A stretch of 64,000 bases of DNA from Mansonella perstans (lineage: Eukaryota > Nematoda > Chromadorea > Rhabditida > Onchocercidae): assembly GCA_037074765.1 (NCBI GenBank), contig JBAMDO010000002.1:410257-474256 (forward strand), written 5' to 3'. Below the pieces are notes generated by a model. The model did no database searches. It worked only from the letters and a program-made list of their open reading frames with translations, and had not been told where the DNA came from. The first letter of the stretch is position 1; each line of letters starts with the position of its first letter. The position numbers and the translations under genes were made by a program. Shown here piece after piece: positions 1 through 13,000 of the stretch.

Positions 1-2360
1 TCGCGCAACTTATCAAGAAGGATGCAGGCAGTGGTGCAGTTTCAAAAGTAAAACCAGTCGATGAACCGGAACAGAAAGTTATCGAACATTTAGATCCTCG
101 TATTAGGTCAATATTTATTGTATTTTAGATATCATACTGTGTAAATTTTAACTAATAGTCATAAAGAAGGGACTCTTTCAAGGACTTAATTAAAGTGGTT
201 TCTAGTCTAGGATTTATGTATGAAGATGAGTCTAATTTTGATTTCAGTTTAAAATCTGCTCAGCGGAAGCAACGTGCAATTGTTTTCCATGATAAAGGCG
301 AATTTGAAAAATTAGCCCAACGTGAGCGAGCAAAAGCTCGTTTAGCAATTTTGCAGGCAGAAATCACGCAAATAGCCAAGAAAACAGGGATGTCCTCGTC
401 AGTAAAACTGGCTATGCTAACTCCGTCATCTTCTGCGGTATGTTAACCACATTTGAGCAATCCACCTTGAAGACAGGAAGGGAGAAAGCGACTGTCGTCT
501 TTCTTGTCTTTGCTATGATCACCGGGAGAATGACGCATTTCAAATATGGTTCAAGTTTAAATATTCAAGTTTCCAGGTGAGTGATGTTCCAGTCGTAGAA
601 TGGTGGGATGAAGTCGTATTAAGTGGCGGTTATGACATGATACCTGATGAGAGCATGGATTCCGACGACAAGTATGTAAAAACAATCACGAACTTAGTCG
701 AGCATCCTATTCAGCTCAAACCCCCCGATGAGCCGCTTCAACCACAATATCTGAAAGCAAGCATTTACTACTGCTTGTAAATGAAATTTTTTTTTATTTT
801 TTTTCCGTAAATTCTTTTTTCCTTTTTACTTTTATTTAAAAATTCCTTTTTGTTTGTAAAGGTTTATCTGACAAGTCGAGAGCGAAAAAAGATTCGGCGA
901 CAGAATAGAAAAGAAGCACAAAAGGAACAAACCGAGAAAATAAGGTTTCTATACTGATAATTTTTATTTTTCGATTCTGCTGGTTGAATTTTCGAACCTG
1001 ATGGATTTCTTGGTCTTACCGTAAGTTCACTGAATTGAATTTTACCTTCAGGTTAGGTTTAATCAAAGCACCAGAGCCGAAAGTTAAATTATCAAATTTG
1101 ATGAGAGTTCTGGGTTCGGATGCCGTCCAGGATCCGACTAAAGTTGAAGTTCATGTACGAAAACAAATGGCTGAAAGACAGCGGAAGCATGAAGTGGCAA
1201 ATCAGCAAAGAAAGCTTACTAAAGAGCAGCGATCGGAAAAAAAGATCCGAAAAATTAAGGAAGACACCTCGTTGGCTGTTCATATGGCAGTTTATAAGTT
1301 AGTTTTTAATTAGTGAAACATTTAATTATAATTAAAAATACCAATTCTGCAAAAGCTAAACTTTAAATTCAAAGATTTGGACTTTATTTTTACTTTTTTA
1401 ATGATTAGATGAAACACAGTGAAAGTGGTAGTCGTTTGTTAAAAGCTTACTGTGAATAGAAAAATGAGGAATAAATATATCTCTTTTCAGGGTTAAATCT
1501 TTGACTCATCCAGCAAAAAAATTTAAAGTTGAGATGAATGCTAGGCAATTGCATATGACTGGTTTGATTCTGTTGCACAATAACATCAATCTTGTAATTG
1601 CTGAAGGCGGTACGTTTGAAATTTATTAAATTTTATATATTGGATTGTGTATAATTCTGCTAGTATTGGAGGGACATCTGTTATTCTGTTTATTTCAGGA
1701 CCGAAACAACAGAAAGCATTCAAGAATTTGATGTTAAATCGGATCAAATGGGGGGATGAAATCATTGGTCAAAAAAAGGAAGCCGAAAACAAAGATACAC
1801 CTGGTGAAAGAAATGAGTGTACCTTGGTTGGTTAAGTTTTCTTTCGAGTGAAAATTCAGCAACTTCAGAACTTGGGATGAAAATAAACGGAAAATTATTA
1901 AAAGTCTTGAATGTGATAATGAAGAATAGCTCTCTCTATACTTTATGATTTTCTCGGCCGGAATCAAATTTTTAAAATTTTTGAAAACTTCAGTTCTTTC
2001 ATAAATTTCAAAAATTTTGAGCTAGTTCCCCTGTCAACCCACAATTTCATTTTCCTCTTGAAAGACATTTTTTAAAATAGTTATTGAAATATCTTCATAG
2101 AGAGCTTAAATATCAGGATAAAGTAAGATGCAGATATCATTTTTGTTGTTTTATTATTATTTTTTTTTTATTTTTTTTTTCGAGTTTTGGGATTTTAGAT
2201 TTGGGAAGGTATCCAGAAACGACGAAATTTTGGTGAAATGAAGTGTATGATTGCTACATTAGAGAAGCAAGCAAGGGAAATTTTGGAGAAACATGAAGCG
2301 GCACATCTTTGGGATCTCGCTTATAGTACTTCACTTTTGGCGGATGAAGTCAGTGTTTAG
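1..2360 (+). CDS. prp-3: U4/U6 snRNP protein Prp3 (PRPF3), 3' part; start lies left of the window
   Basis: Component of the U4/U6.U5 tri-snRNP, needed for spliceosome assembly in the nucleus. Exons read in frame: 1-106, 248-437, 577-756, 862-944, 1052-1297, 1491-1609, 1699-1826 and 2199-2360 (stop TAG 2358-2360). Recognisable blocks in order are [20 protein letters not shown], the conserved VEWWDE segment, [14 protein letters not shown], the basic [18 protein letters not shown] stretch, [19 protein letters not shown], and the C-terminal DUF1115-type region with NPAKKFK-like ([19 protein letters not shown]), [20 protein letters not shown] and [14 protein letters not shown]. The N-terminal PWI part and the promoter are outside. 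The intron after the exon ending at 756 has a GC donor (see findings). The protein ends soon after the conserved HLWDLA block, as human PRPF3 does. Identity is near certain from the whole-length match. Confidence 0.93.
757..861 (+). other. Probable GC-AG intron in prp-3
   Basis: The coding exon before this point reads ...QYLK and the next exon begins [10 protein letters not shown], both in phase 0. The only in-frame junction that keeps the conserved LK-VYLT order uses donor AAA|GCAAGC and acceptor TTTGTAAAG. The following GT, at TTGTAAATG, is in the wrong phase. Confidence 0.6.
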
Positions 2361-3333
2361 GTTCTGTTTAGGATTTATGCAAATTCTTGGTTTTGTAAAA
2401 GCATAGTTTGAACCTCAGGTGTATCTGTAATGAGAAGAATGCAGAAAATCGATTCACTATTTGGATTTGTTTTAGGGTCATAAAATTTGAATAATATTTT
2501 CTTTCTTAAAATGAGCCCTGCATGAACTGTTCTTCAATTTTTTCTCAGCTGAAAGTTCTCTGTGCTGAAAGCAAACCATTTTTTCTTTTTTTTTTTTTGT
2601 ATTTAGTGCTTAAGAAATTTTTAGGCTCAGATTGTTTTACTTGACACGGAATACTGCTTGTATTATCATATGAACAATGTTTATTTATGTAAACTTTGAT
2701 TGAACATTATATTTGTTTTGGGGTATATTTCTCTATGAATCGTATTGTTATGTACTTTTATTTTTTTTCTTTTCCTCTCAAAAAAATTCATATAATTCTA
2801 CTAATTTCTAAGGATGTTCTGGTTTACTCCTAACACACACATTCATTGTTCGGTGATAAAATATTTTACCACTGTCTTAACATTTTGAAACGGTTTTCAA
2901 ATAAATTATTTCCCTCAATTTTTGCCTTGCATAGAGTTTCTTACTTGTATGGCAGCCGGTGAATAATTAATTAGTCGTAGTTCTCACTGCTTAAAACTTT
3001 TGTAGTCGTTACTGGTTGTCCTTTTTTTTCAGGATATGATAGCATTTGTATCTGCAGTGCAGTAGTTTGCAAGTTCCAAAAAATATTGGTACATTAATGA
3101 CTTATCTGTTGAACTGCTAGACGGCTCATCCTATGTAAATGAAAGGTTAATCAGATGCAATCAAATCTATGGAATAGACTATTAAGTACTAAGAGTTAGG
3201 ATTAACAACATTTCTATAAGCTAGTTTTAGCCAGAATATATTATTACGTTTACAAAGGAATGGCATATTCCGTTCAATATGAAAATGAAAAGAATTTGTT
3301 TTTCAAAAGTTTCTTAAAATTTTACAGATAACA
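2361..3333. other. Intergenic region between prp-3 and the next gene
   Basis: About 1 kb of AT-rich sequence with no open frame of note. It holds the prp-3 3' UTR, T-rich runs, and just before the next start codon a good acceptor (TTTTACAG ending at 3326), consistent with trans-splicing of the downstream gene. No RNA gene or repeat was recognised. Confidence 0.6.
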
Positions 3334-5777
3334 ATGATGAAGAATGAAAATAGCTTAAAAGATGTGTTACATGAGAAAGTTGAAAAAATGAGTGCTGAAG
3401 TGGAACGCCTAAGGAAAGTACTTCAGGCTAAGGAAACTGTTTTAGAGGATGTAATTTGTGCCATAAATCAACTTCCAAGGCATCCGTTCAATAGGACATT
3501 AATTCAGGTAAGCGTTTCGTTTTATTTACGCAATAAACGTGAGCAGGACGTTTGCACTGATTACTTTAACTTATAAATTTTTTTTGGAACTGTAAAAAAT
3601 TCATTTACTTAACGAATAAATAAATGAATATATGTAAGTTTAACAAGTGTTAAAATCTTAGCATTCAGATCAGAATTTTATAAAGTATTTTAATCAAGAT
3701 AAAACAGTAATGCATACATTAAATTCCATCATTGTATGTATATATAAGTTTATATATTTATATATTTGTGGTAAAATTTCAATCAAAAATGCATTGATTA
3801 CAGAATATCTTGAAATCAGAAGTGAAGCAGTTCGAAAGTTCTAATTTGAATGGTTTTAAATGTTGCATTGCTTGGAGTGCATTGTTCCTCGAGGATATTT
3901 GTATCGCTGTTGAAGTAGAAAATGATACACATTATACTGTGTTAGTTTTTTTTTCCCCTTATTCTAAATAATTATTTCAATGACTTTTCAGTATTCACTA
4001 ATTTTGATATTATTCAATGATGTGACAATTTCAAGTTTGTATTTTTCGATAATTTTTCGTCTTTTTTTTATTTAATCTCAATAAAGCAATAAATTATGAA
4101 AAATTAATAAAATTTTGATTTTTTCAATTTTTTGTTTTAGATTACCTTCATGTGCTGCCATTTCCAACTGTGGTTTATCCGATACAACGACTGTCATTTT
4201 TGATGATTTGTTAATAAATCAAAATATTCCGTGAGTGTATTTTAAAATTTTTATTCCAGCAATAAAAAAAATTCAGTTTTGTCTCGAAATTTCTTGTAAA
4301 AGTTACATAATGAGGCAAAAACTTCGTTATTAAAATATTCAAAATAGATTTTAGGGTGAAAAGATTATTTTGATGTGCGCATCAAAGATAAATGCAAAAA
4401 AATAACGTTCGTGCTAACTTCTATTAAGATATAAGTTGTATGTGGAATAATTCAATAAAGCATTCAGTTTATTGCTAAAATTTGTGGTCGCTTTTTTTAA
4501 AAAAATTTTAATAATTTAAAATATTTTTTACCAAAAAAAAACTATTATTACTTGCAATGGAATAATTCGTGATTTTCAGGCGCGAAACAATTTTTGTATT
4601 TTAATTATATTACTTTAAATTAAGCTTTTTTTATCTTTAAATGGACACTATTCCAATCTTTCATAATCAATTTTTTAAAACTTCTAAAATTGAGCGAATT
4701 GAAAATTTTAATGATACCATCATTATTGCAAAATTTCTAGGCCTCATAGTAAGCGAACATTGTTGGTTAGTTTTCGAAAAGGACTTTTGCTTGGCAAGCA
4801 AATAGTAGTGGTACTAGATTGTGATTTTGTATCTGTATCAGATTCATGCTCAGACTTCGCCATATTATCCTTTCTTCCATCAAACATTCGCAGCAGACAA
4901 ACACAAATTGTAAATGTTCTTAAACTTGATAAACCATTGGAAAAATTTTCCTTATCCGAAATGGACGATCTCTCCTTAAAAGGTTTGCTTTATTCTGACT
5001 TTTGCTAACCTTGAAATATTTGAAGCATTATAAATTTAGATGTTGAAATTTCTATTTGTTTATGAAATCACAATTATATTCTGAGATTTTGAGCTGCTGA
5101 ATAAATATTTCAGCTGAAAAAAAGTTTTTCGGTATTTGATCTTGTTCTATAGAATTCATTTCATTTTTAATGAAATTTCAAGATTTCAGAAGGATTGAAA
5201 TTATATCAGTGCCTTTATACTTGTTATTTTTCTAAGCTGCTCAATATTACTCCATCCTATTTGCGCACTGTTCTTCGCAACATTGGCAAATTTAGGGAAA
5301 TAGATTTTGGTAATTGGCAACTTTTCATCGGTGAGACCGATACGATATGGAATAATTTTGTAATTTATGCTAATTCCTTATTTATGCAAGATTCCTCATC
5401 ACAGTGTCGAGTTTTTTCAAAGTAATTTTTTTTATTATGATGGAAAATTGTTATTCAGCAATTTCAGGTTCCAAAATATTTACTGGGCTTTATATTTTTG
5501 CAAAACTCTGCTTAGGCAAATTGATTATTGCTTGTGAAATTAATTTCAAAGTGAATTTCTTAGTTTAAAATCTAGCACTGTAAATTCAAGGGGACATATG
5601 TGATGTGCTTTGGAAATAATTAAAATAATGAATAACTACAAGTTTGATGTAAGCTAATTGATGTATTCCTGTATTCAAAATGTTTATTCTTAATTTTTTA
5701 TATGCAGAAATGAATGTGATATGAACCGTTTCGCAGAAATTCTGGGTGGAAAGATCAAAAGCGATGAGATTACATGA
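3334..5777 (+). CDS. Hypothetical 314-residue protein with an N-terminal coiled coil
   Basis: Not recognised. Six exons join in a single frame: 3334-3507, 3804-3940, 4141-4230, 4741-4982, 5190-5421 and 5708-5777, 945 nt in total including TGA 5775-5777. All have GT donors and AG acceptors. Residues 1 to about 45 are charged and heptad-like (VEKMSAEVERLRKVLQAKE), followed by LPRHPFNRTLIQ. The middle alternates short hydrophobic stretches (IAWSALFLEDICIAVEVEN; LLLGKQIVVVLDCDF) that look like beta strands. The C-terminal third (ITPSYLRTVLRNIGKF; FGNWQLFIGETDTIWNNF) looks more helical. No signal peptide or membrane segment was seen. The start follows an acceptor by 7 nt, which suggests spliced-leader addition. 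It could be a divergent subunit of a conserved complex. I assign no function. Confidence 0.72.
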
Positions 5778-6905
5778 TATGGATCCGGATCGCTGATGAA
5801 CGTAAACGTTATCATCAAACAATAAATAGGCTTACTGGATTTAATTTTTTATTTAAATTTTTAACTTCTCTCCTTGATCCAGATTGAAAGTGAATCTGGA
5901 TTGGTAATTCGGTTTGTTAAGGCATCTGCTTTGATTTTTTGAAAATTTTATTGCAATATTCCGCTTTATTCATTAATTCTTAATTGAATGCTAGAAATGA
6001 TTAAAGAAAATTGATTGATTGGAAAATTTTGGATAATAATCGGACAGAAAATCTAATTTATCGCTTAAATTTTCATTTATTGTTTTGATCAATTTTAATA
6101 GCTTTTTATTCGTTACCATTTTAATTGCAGTCAACCACAGTAGTTTTTCACCGCTAACTTTTTCTATTGGAAATTTTTTCCTGCAATTCTCCAGAATACA
6201 AGTCTTCTAATAATGAATTCTTCCAAAAAATTCAAAAAATTCTTTTGCAAAAATTCCATATTTTATCAGACAAGGACTGTCTATAATAATGGCTCATTTC
6301 AATACTAACTACTATTTTTGACTCAACTAATCAATCTATTGCTAACAGTGTTGGCTGATATTTTGCTAATATATAACATTTTCCATTAATTGTACAATAA
6401 AGAACACTTTCCATTAATTATACAAATATTCACTTGAATCCAATCGACATATTCTTCAAATATAATCTCTTGTCTTTGCTTATTTGCATTTAATGCTAGT
6501 ATTAAGTAGACAAAAAGAAAATTTTTTCTAATTTACGCTATTTGCAAAAATCTCCTAACGCTGAAATTCGGAAAATACATAATAGGTGAAAATAACAATA
6601 TACAGTTCTGACAAATAAGTAGATAACATTTTAAACAACCTATAAGATTCGAAGGAATGTTGTGGAAGATTGTTTGAATTTTTTCTTTACAGTTGTCTTT
6701 TTTCGGATAACTGCCGCCCAATTCGAGGAATAAATGAATTTGTATGTAAATTTCTGCAAATTTTTAATTACAAAAATATAAGTCAAATCAAGTGATGCAG
6801 TTTAAATATAATTTATTACCTAAAAGATTCAAGAATTTTAAAATATTTAGTCGACTCACTTTTTCTTACATCTATTATATTCTTATTCCTAAGCTATATC
6901 CAAAT
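5778..6905. other. Intergenic, AT-rich
   Basis: Carries the 3' end of the hypothetical gene (a CAAACAATAAA stretch at 5816-5826 may serve as its poly(A) signal). A 30-base region around 6390-6430 holds two near copies of a CATTAATTGTACAA-like stretch. Nothing else was recognised. Confidence 0.5.
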
Positions 6906-7022
6906 ATGGCCAAAAATAATAAGAAACCAGTGAAGTTTGTCAAGTTTTTGCTTGGTCTTGTTATTTGTTCTTTATTAATATATTTCAAAAAGTACTGGGC
7001 TATTCTTGCAAACGCTTCTTAA
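6906..7022 (+). CDS. Candidate 38-residue single-pass membrane microprotein
   Basis: A short frame, MAKNNKKPVKFVKF then LLGLVICSLLIYF then KKYWAILANAS. A basic N-terminus is followed by one hydrophobic segment of about 13-17 residues and a lysine pair, as expected for a small tail or signal-anchor protein. An AG acceptor-like TCCTAAG lies 15 nt upstream. The frame stays open further upstream to an ATG at 6792, but that part is of low complexity. The stop (7020-7022) is 35 nt from the convergent pitp-1 stop, so this could instead be a chance frame antisense to the pitp-1 3' UTR. I do not recognise the family. Confidence 0.3.
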   Translation: MAKNNKKPVKFVKFLLGLVICSLLIYFKKYWAILANAS

Positions 7023-7057
7023 ATTAGCAATTTGTTGAACAGTTTTTATTAAAAGAA

Positions 7058-10000
7058 TTAAATTCTCTTTAAAAACCTGCGATTGGCCGCTGAATCTGTT
7101 TGAGGAAAGATAAGCGATGAATCAAATGGTTTCGCGAAATCGTATAATCCTTCGTTAAGATCCTTTAAATGTGATGTATAGGAATCGATATTTATACATC
7201 CTCGTTTCCCTCTAGTTACGGAAAATATTCGATTCGATTTCACTCCCGCACTACTATAAACCGACACATCTTTACTGCTTCCATAAGCTGCAGTAATGAA
7301 TAAACCCATCTCCAAGTAGTTTTTCAAATGAAGCACTTTCTGTCTAGAAATAAAAATTTATACAGAATAAAGCGAAATTATCCGACAGCCATTTCCATAC
7401 CTTGAAAATTCAAATTCATCAATTTTTGACAACTAAGAAACCTTCTGCCTAGAAATAAAAATTTATACAGAATAAAGCAAAATTGTCATCTGACAGCCAC
7501 TTCCGTATCTTGAGATTCAAATTCATCAATTTTTGACAACTAAGAAAACTAACTAACCTAAGAGGATCTGTTGAAAATGATGGAGTAAAAATAAGAAGAC
7601 CACAGGGGAAGTTATGAAGCGCAAGCCATAAAGCCACAACTTTATGCTGCATGTCAGGTCTGGCAGTAATATAAATAATGGTGTAACCCTGGAATACATT
7701 TTGAATTGATTTGAACACTTTCAACATCAATTAATCTGACGCACGAAAAAGGCATAACCAATTTTTATCATCTTATAAAAAAAATAAAAAAAAATCAATC
7801 AGTTATCCAGTTAACCAATCTGAAAATTTCAATATTTTCTTTGTTCAGTGGATAAAAAGAGAGAGAGAGTAACTAACCAAATCACACCAATATCGTACCA
7901 CATCGACAACTCCTGGCCGAATACGTGGATCACGTCCCGTGACCGATACCGAAGCAGTAAGCGATCCATCAATACTAAACACCACAAACTGTTCACCGGG
8001 TGGCGCCACAGCAATATACAAATCCAGAAAAGAATGATCTCCATGCACAATTAATTTCACACAGTGTATTCCAACCGGTAATCGCTTCTCAAGCTGCAAT
8101 ACCATATTTAATTCTTCAAATTAAATTTGAAATCATTTTTCTTCTCTGCCTTATTGTACAATTATTGGTTCATGAAACCAGCAAAAATAATGCACATAAA
8201 AATTAATACATACCTTTGATTCGTAGAATTTTGCATTTTTTTTAGAATTATTTTGTAGAATTAGAACTATTTGTATTTAAGAAACTATCAATTAAGAAAT
8301 TTTCAAAATTAGAACAGTAGAATTTGAATTGAAATAAAAGTATAATCAGAGAGTGAATGTTTTGAAAATTAATTTCTCGATTCTTGTTGAGCATTAAAAA
8401 AATGCGATAGCCATTAAACATAAAATAAAAAAAAAAAAAACCTCAAGTGCAATTTTTCCATGGGAATCAGTAATATCTATTTTAATCAGCTGCCAATCAC
8501 CTCCATTTGGTCGCACATAAGCAGAAATATTTTCACGGCTTAAAGTAACTAAATCCATCGGTCCATAACAAAACCGTGCATGGATAATTTGTTCATTTCC
8601 TACTACGCAAATTACATCATTACCACTAAAACTCGGCGCCAAATTGGCAACCTGTAAAAGATATCCTATATTTTCTCCTCCTTTAATACTAGTAATTTAA
8701 ATTTGAAAAACTAAACTTAAAATTGAGATATAAGAATATGCGGATTTATGAAGCGAAAACTGGTATTACTGGCCTTGTATTTAGTTCTCTTCTTATTCCA
8801 CAGTGCAGGCTCCAGCTTAATTTCTGATGGAATTTTCGCAATACGATGCAAATTTATTGGACGCATACCTATTATAGAATCCAAAAATCTTCTGAAAACA
8901 TCACTCATTTTTGATAATCACATTAGCAAGGATGAATTTAAATTATCATTTTAAATTTGAGTAAAATACTTTGACAATTTTTTTATTTCAAACTATAATC
9001 TATCAAGCGAAGAAAATTCTTGAAAATCCAACATCTATTTTTTAAATACAGATATTTGATAATTAGCTTCTTTTTTTACTCAAACAATCTTCACTAATAA
9101 CACAAAGGTACATCATCGGTTACACACCATCAGTAATTAGGAAATTGTCCTAATTACTGTAATTAATGGTATAAACTTTTTTTCCTTTCCCGACTATAAA
9201 TGCGAGAAAAAAGAATCTTAATAGTTATTAAAAAAAAAAAAAAATTTAATAAAAATTAAATTCTAGGATCAAGCAATCAAACAAACTTGAGAATAAAAGC
9301 AGCTACATCGTCACTTTCCCAGTATGAAGAATGAAGAATATCATGAAGAGCTGATGACGGTGAAGTAATCATGGCATGCGAGGAGTACAGTGTATGATCG
9401 ATACGATGATTACCCCAAAGTAATGATGAATTAAGTATACTGCAAAAAAAAAAAAAAAATTCTTAAGACATACACCAAAATTTTCAAAAGTGAAAAGAAA
9501 ACAAAGACATATAAAAATATGAAAAATGAATTGCTGGAAAAATATTACCAGCAGTATGCTTTAAAATTTTGAATTTCTCGAATATTTCCTGAGCATTTCA
9601 CTTTTAGGGAATATCAAATATAACTTAGGTATATTATACATTAACATAGCAAAGCTGCAACGAATATTTGCCTTATTTATAACCTATTTTCATATCGAAA
9701 TAGGGCGTACAGATTAAGAAGATTAAGAAGCCAACTTTTACATTGCTTCTCTCGAATTAGCATTAAATTTGAGAATGCTTCAATCATTTTACCTATCATT
9801 ATTTTTAACAGCATCAGCAGTATCATTGTAACGAGGCACATTAACAGGTGACAACATTGCAAGTTGAGGATTTAATACTGGTTCAAGTCGAGCACCACAT
9901 GCATCTATCGGATAGTAGATATTGAATAATTGATTATTACCTCCCAATGGTTCAACTTCTATAAGCAAATTAAACAAAACTTTTAATTTTGCATCAATTT

Positions 10001-13000
10001 TTAGTGTGAGCAATTAATTTCTCAAAAAGCAACAATAGAGTTTTATGGAAAAAAAATTATGCCGTGATAAGAGAAAGATATGTACCGTAACCGTGAAATT
10101 TTCGATGAATTAAAACAAAAGCCAGAGGACAACCAAGAAGGAATGTCATACTTGGACGAAAAGCCAAAGATTCCCATTTTGCCTTCAATAGAATTACTTC
10201 AGTAAAAGAAATAAAGTTTAAAAAAAGCACACCGATTATTAGCAGAGTACTACTTATGTTATCGCTGATATCAATCCGATAATATTATATTCCCATCTGC
10301 TAGCTATTTCTATACTTTTCCTCCTATTTGCTCTCATGAAATCCAACATCAGCTTAATCAGAAATTTTAAATTTAAAACAACGACATAATTTGAAAATTA
10401 GTTATTCAAAATAAAAATCATATTAAAATCAACATACATCATTTGAAGAAGTTTTTGAATCAAGTGTTGATTGAAAACAATTTTTGAACTTCACCGTCAA
10501 TGGTACTGATGCATTTCGATGTAATTTACTTTCACTTTTAGTCAATGCATTTTTTCTTAACTGCAAATTGCAAAATAGGCAAAAAAGAAAAAAGTAAATA
10601 TCCAATTTTTATAACAAAAAATACCATACGTCTTATAAAAAACATTAAAGACAGATGCACTGGTCGATATACTGGATCCAGTCAAACGAATTCTATAGCC
10701 TAACATACAATAAATATGTTAAAAATTTCCCACTGCAGGATTTTCACTGACAATCTTGCCTTGCAGGATTTCCACGACAATCTTGTCTCATGAAAGATGA
10801 TGACATGTTATTAAATATGTTTGAAAGCTTCAAAAAAGCTAAACGAAATCATACCGAAACTGGTAATCTTTGATAAAGTTTTGCTTGTATTAAATATCAA
10901 TACAAAACTCAATTACTTCTTGTCTGTTTTCGTTTGCAATGATATGAGATTTGGTAGAAAGATTACTGGAATTTCTGGAAACAATTTGATGCAACAACGG
11001 TTTCACCACATGGCAATGATTTGCGGAATATATCAGACATTCATGCAACAAAATTCCACCCAAATTATCACCTATAGCAAATATTTCACCACTAAAATTT
11101 CGTCCAGTACTGGAATGCATGAACTCATTGTATACTTGATTAGCCCGCTGTAATGTATTCCGAATAGCCTGAAAACAAAGTATTTGATTTTTAAAATTAA
11201 GCATGAAATCATTTACAAATAACACATGCTACTCGAGCTAATATCTATAGATAAATTTTCGAAAGCTAATATCCACAGATAAATGAGCTAATATCTATAA
11301 TGTAAATTTTCGAAAGCCATTTCTTTCATTAACAGTGCCTAATTATAGGCAATAAACACTCACTATTTTTCTCATTCAATATTAATTAGCTGCTCTGTCA
11401 TTAAAGCTGCGTTCTTTTAAAAAGCTTATCAAAAATAAAACTATCATTTTAAAAATCTTGAAATGGTAAAAAATATGTCCAGTAGAAATACTTTGTCTAA
11501 ATTTTGAACTTTTGTGCAAGTGCAAACAGCAAAACATTATAATTTGTAAAAATCAAAATTTTTTTTTTACCGGTACACCTCTATGCACTAAACAGTACTC
11601 GATCTATTTGAAGCAACTATATAACTCGATAATATAGATTATCAGTTAAATCTGAATTAATAATGTGTCATCGTTGCTATCGAATTTGATGTCAAAAATT
11701 AAATTTAAGAAGTTTTTCAATCCCTTACATGAAGAATTCAAACACAAACTTTTCACAAACAAGTGCACTGATTCATATTCAGTTGAAAATATTGATAACA
11801 ATCTTGTTTTTCAAAATTTAATAACAAAGATTAATCACTGAAGTTTTGAAATTTTACTAAATATTATGCAGTCATGCAATAAACATTAAAAAAAACCACT
11901 GACTCAATTTTCAATTTCAATTGAATCATTATACATATTTCTGATCTTTTTTCCTATTTAAAGTGATACAAACAAAATATTGTCAGGTGTTAATGCAAAA
12001 TTAATTTGAAATATGACACCTGAAAATTTTAGAAAACCTGTTGTCAAGAAATTATCATGTCCTGTTATTCAGATTTTTATACAAACATAGAAGCAATGCA
12101 TCTCTCTCCCCTCTCTCCCTCTCTCTCTCTCTCTCTACTCAATGCAAAAATAAATGTTATTTTGATTAAAAAATCATTCGCATTTAATGTCATTCAAAAT
12201 GTCATTTATGTTTGCCAAAAATGAAGTCTGAAAATAGCGAAAAAAACAATATTTAGCAATGATAAGTTAAGACATGTTTTAAAATTTCAGCTTTGAATAT
12301 TGTTAAAAAAAAACCATTAACCGGTTTTGTGCGTATGAAACTCTTTACGCTTCCAAATGTATAGAAATAATCATTCCTATTACTCGTAAATATTTAAAAT
12401 CAAAATTGATTGACTTATTATTTTTAATATAAATTTTTTGTTCTTTCAATTATGTATATCTTAAGTAAAAAACGATTTCCATCTTCGATAATCGTTTTAT
12501 TTTACCACTTTTCCTCTTCTATATCTTTTAATTAGGAAACATACCTTAGGAAAGTATTCCGATGAAGAAAGAAGTAATGCCAGTGATGGATGAACGAGAC
12601 CATAGGTAGGTGTAATTGAGATCAACTGTGAAACTGTATCGGCAAATTCTTGACCACATGATACTTGTAAAAAGTGAACACGATCTTTTAAATGCTTGTA
12701 ATCTGCTGAGATCTGTTTTTCAATCGTTAAACGTAAAGATTTCGGATCTGATACATTTTGATCTGTTGAAACCTAAAGAAAAAAAACAAGTAATGTTGTT
12801 TATATTTGCTTTTACATCATAAAAATAGAAATATTAGCTTATTATACTACTCATAAAGATCGTAATATTACAATTTCAACCGTTGAGTCCTTATATCTTT
12901 TTTCCTTCACTCAATTTTTTCTTTTTTTTTTCATTAATATATCCTCCATTTCCTTGAAAGATCATGATTAGATGAGATTTTTGATCATTTCTTTTTAAAT

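Noticed and set aside
10821..11153. 110-codon + strand frame
   Set aside because: Lies opposite a pitp-1 exon that carries the lipase-elbow-like GDNLGG; the minus-strand frame fits the gene.
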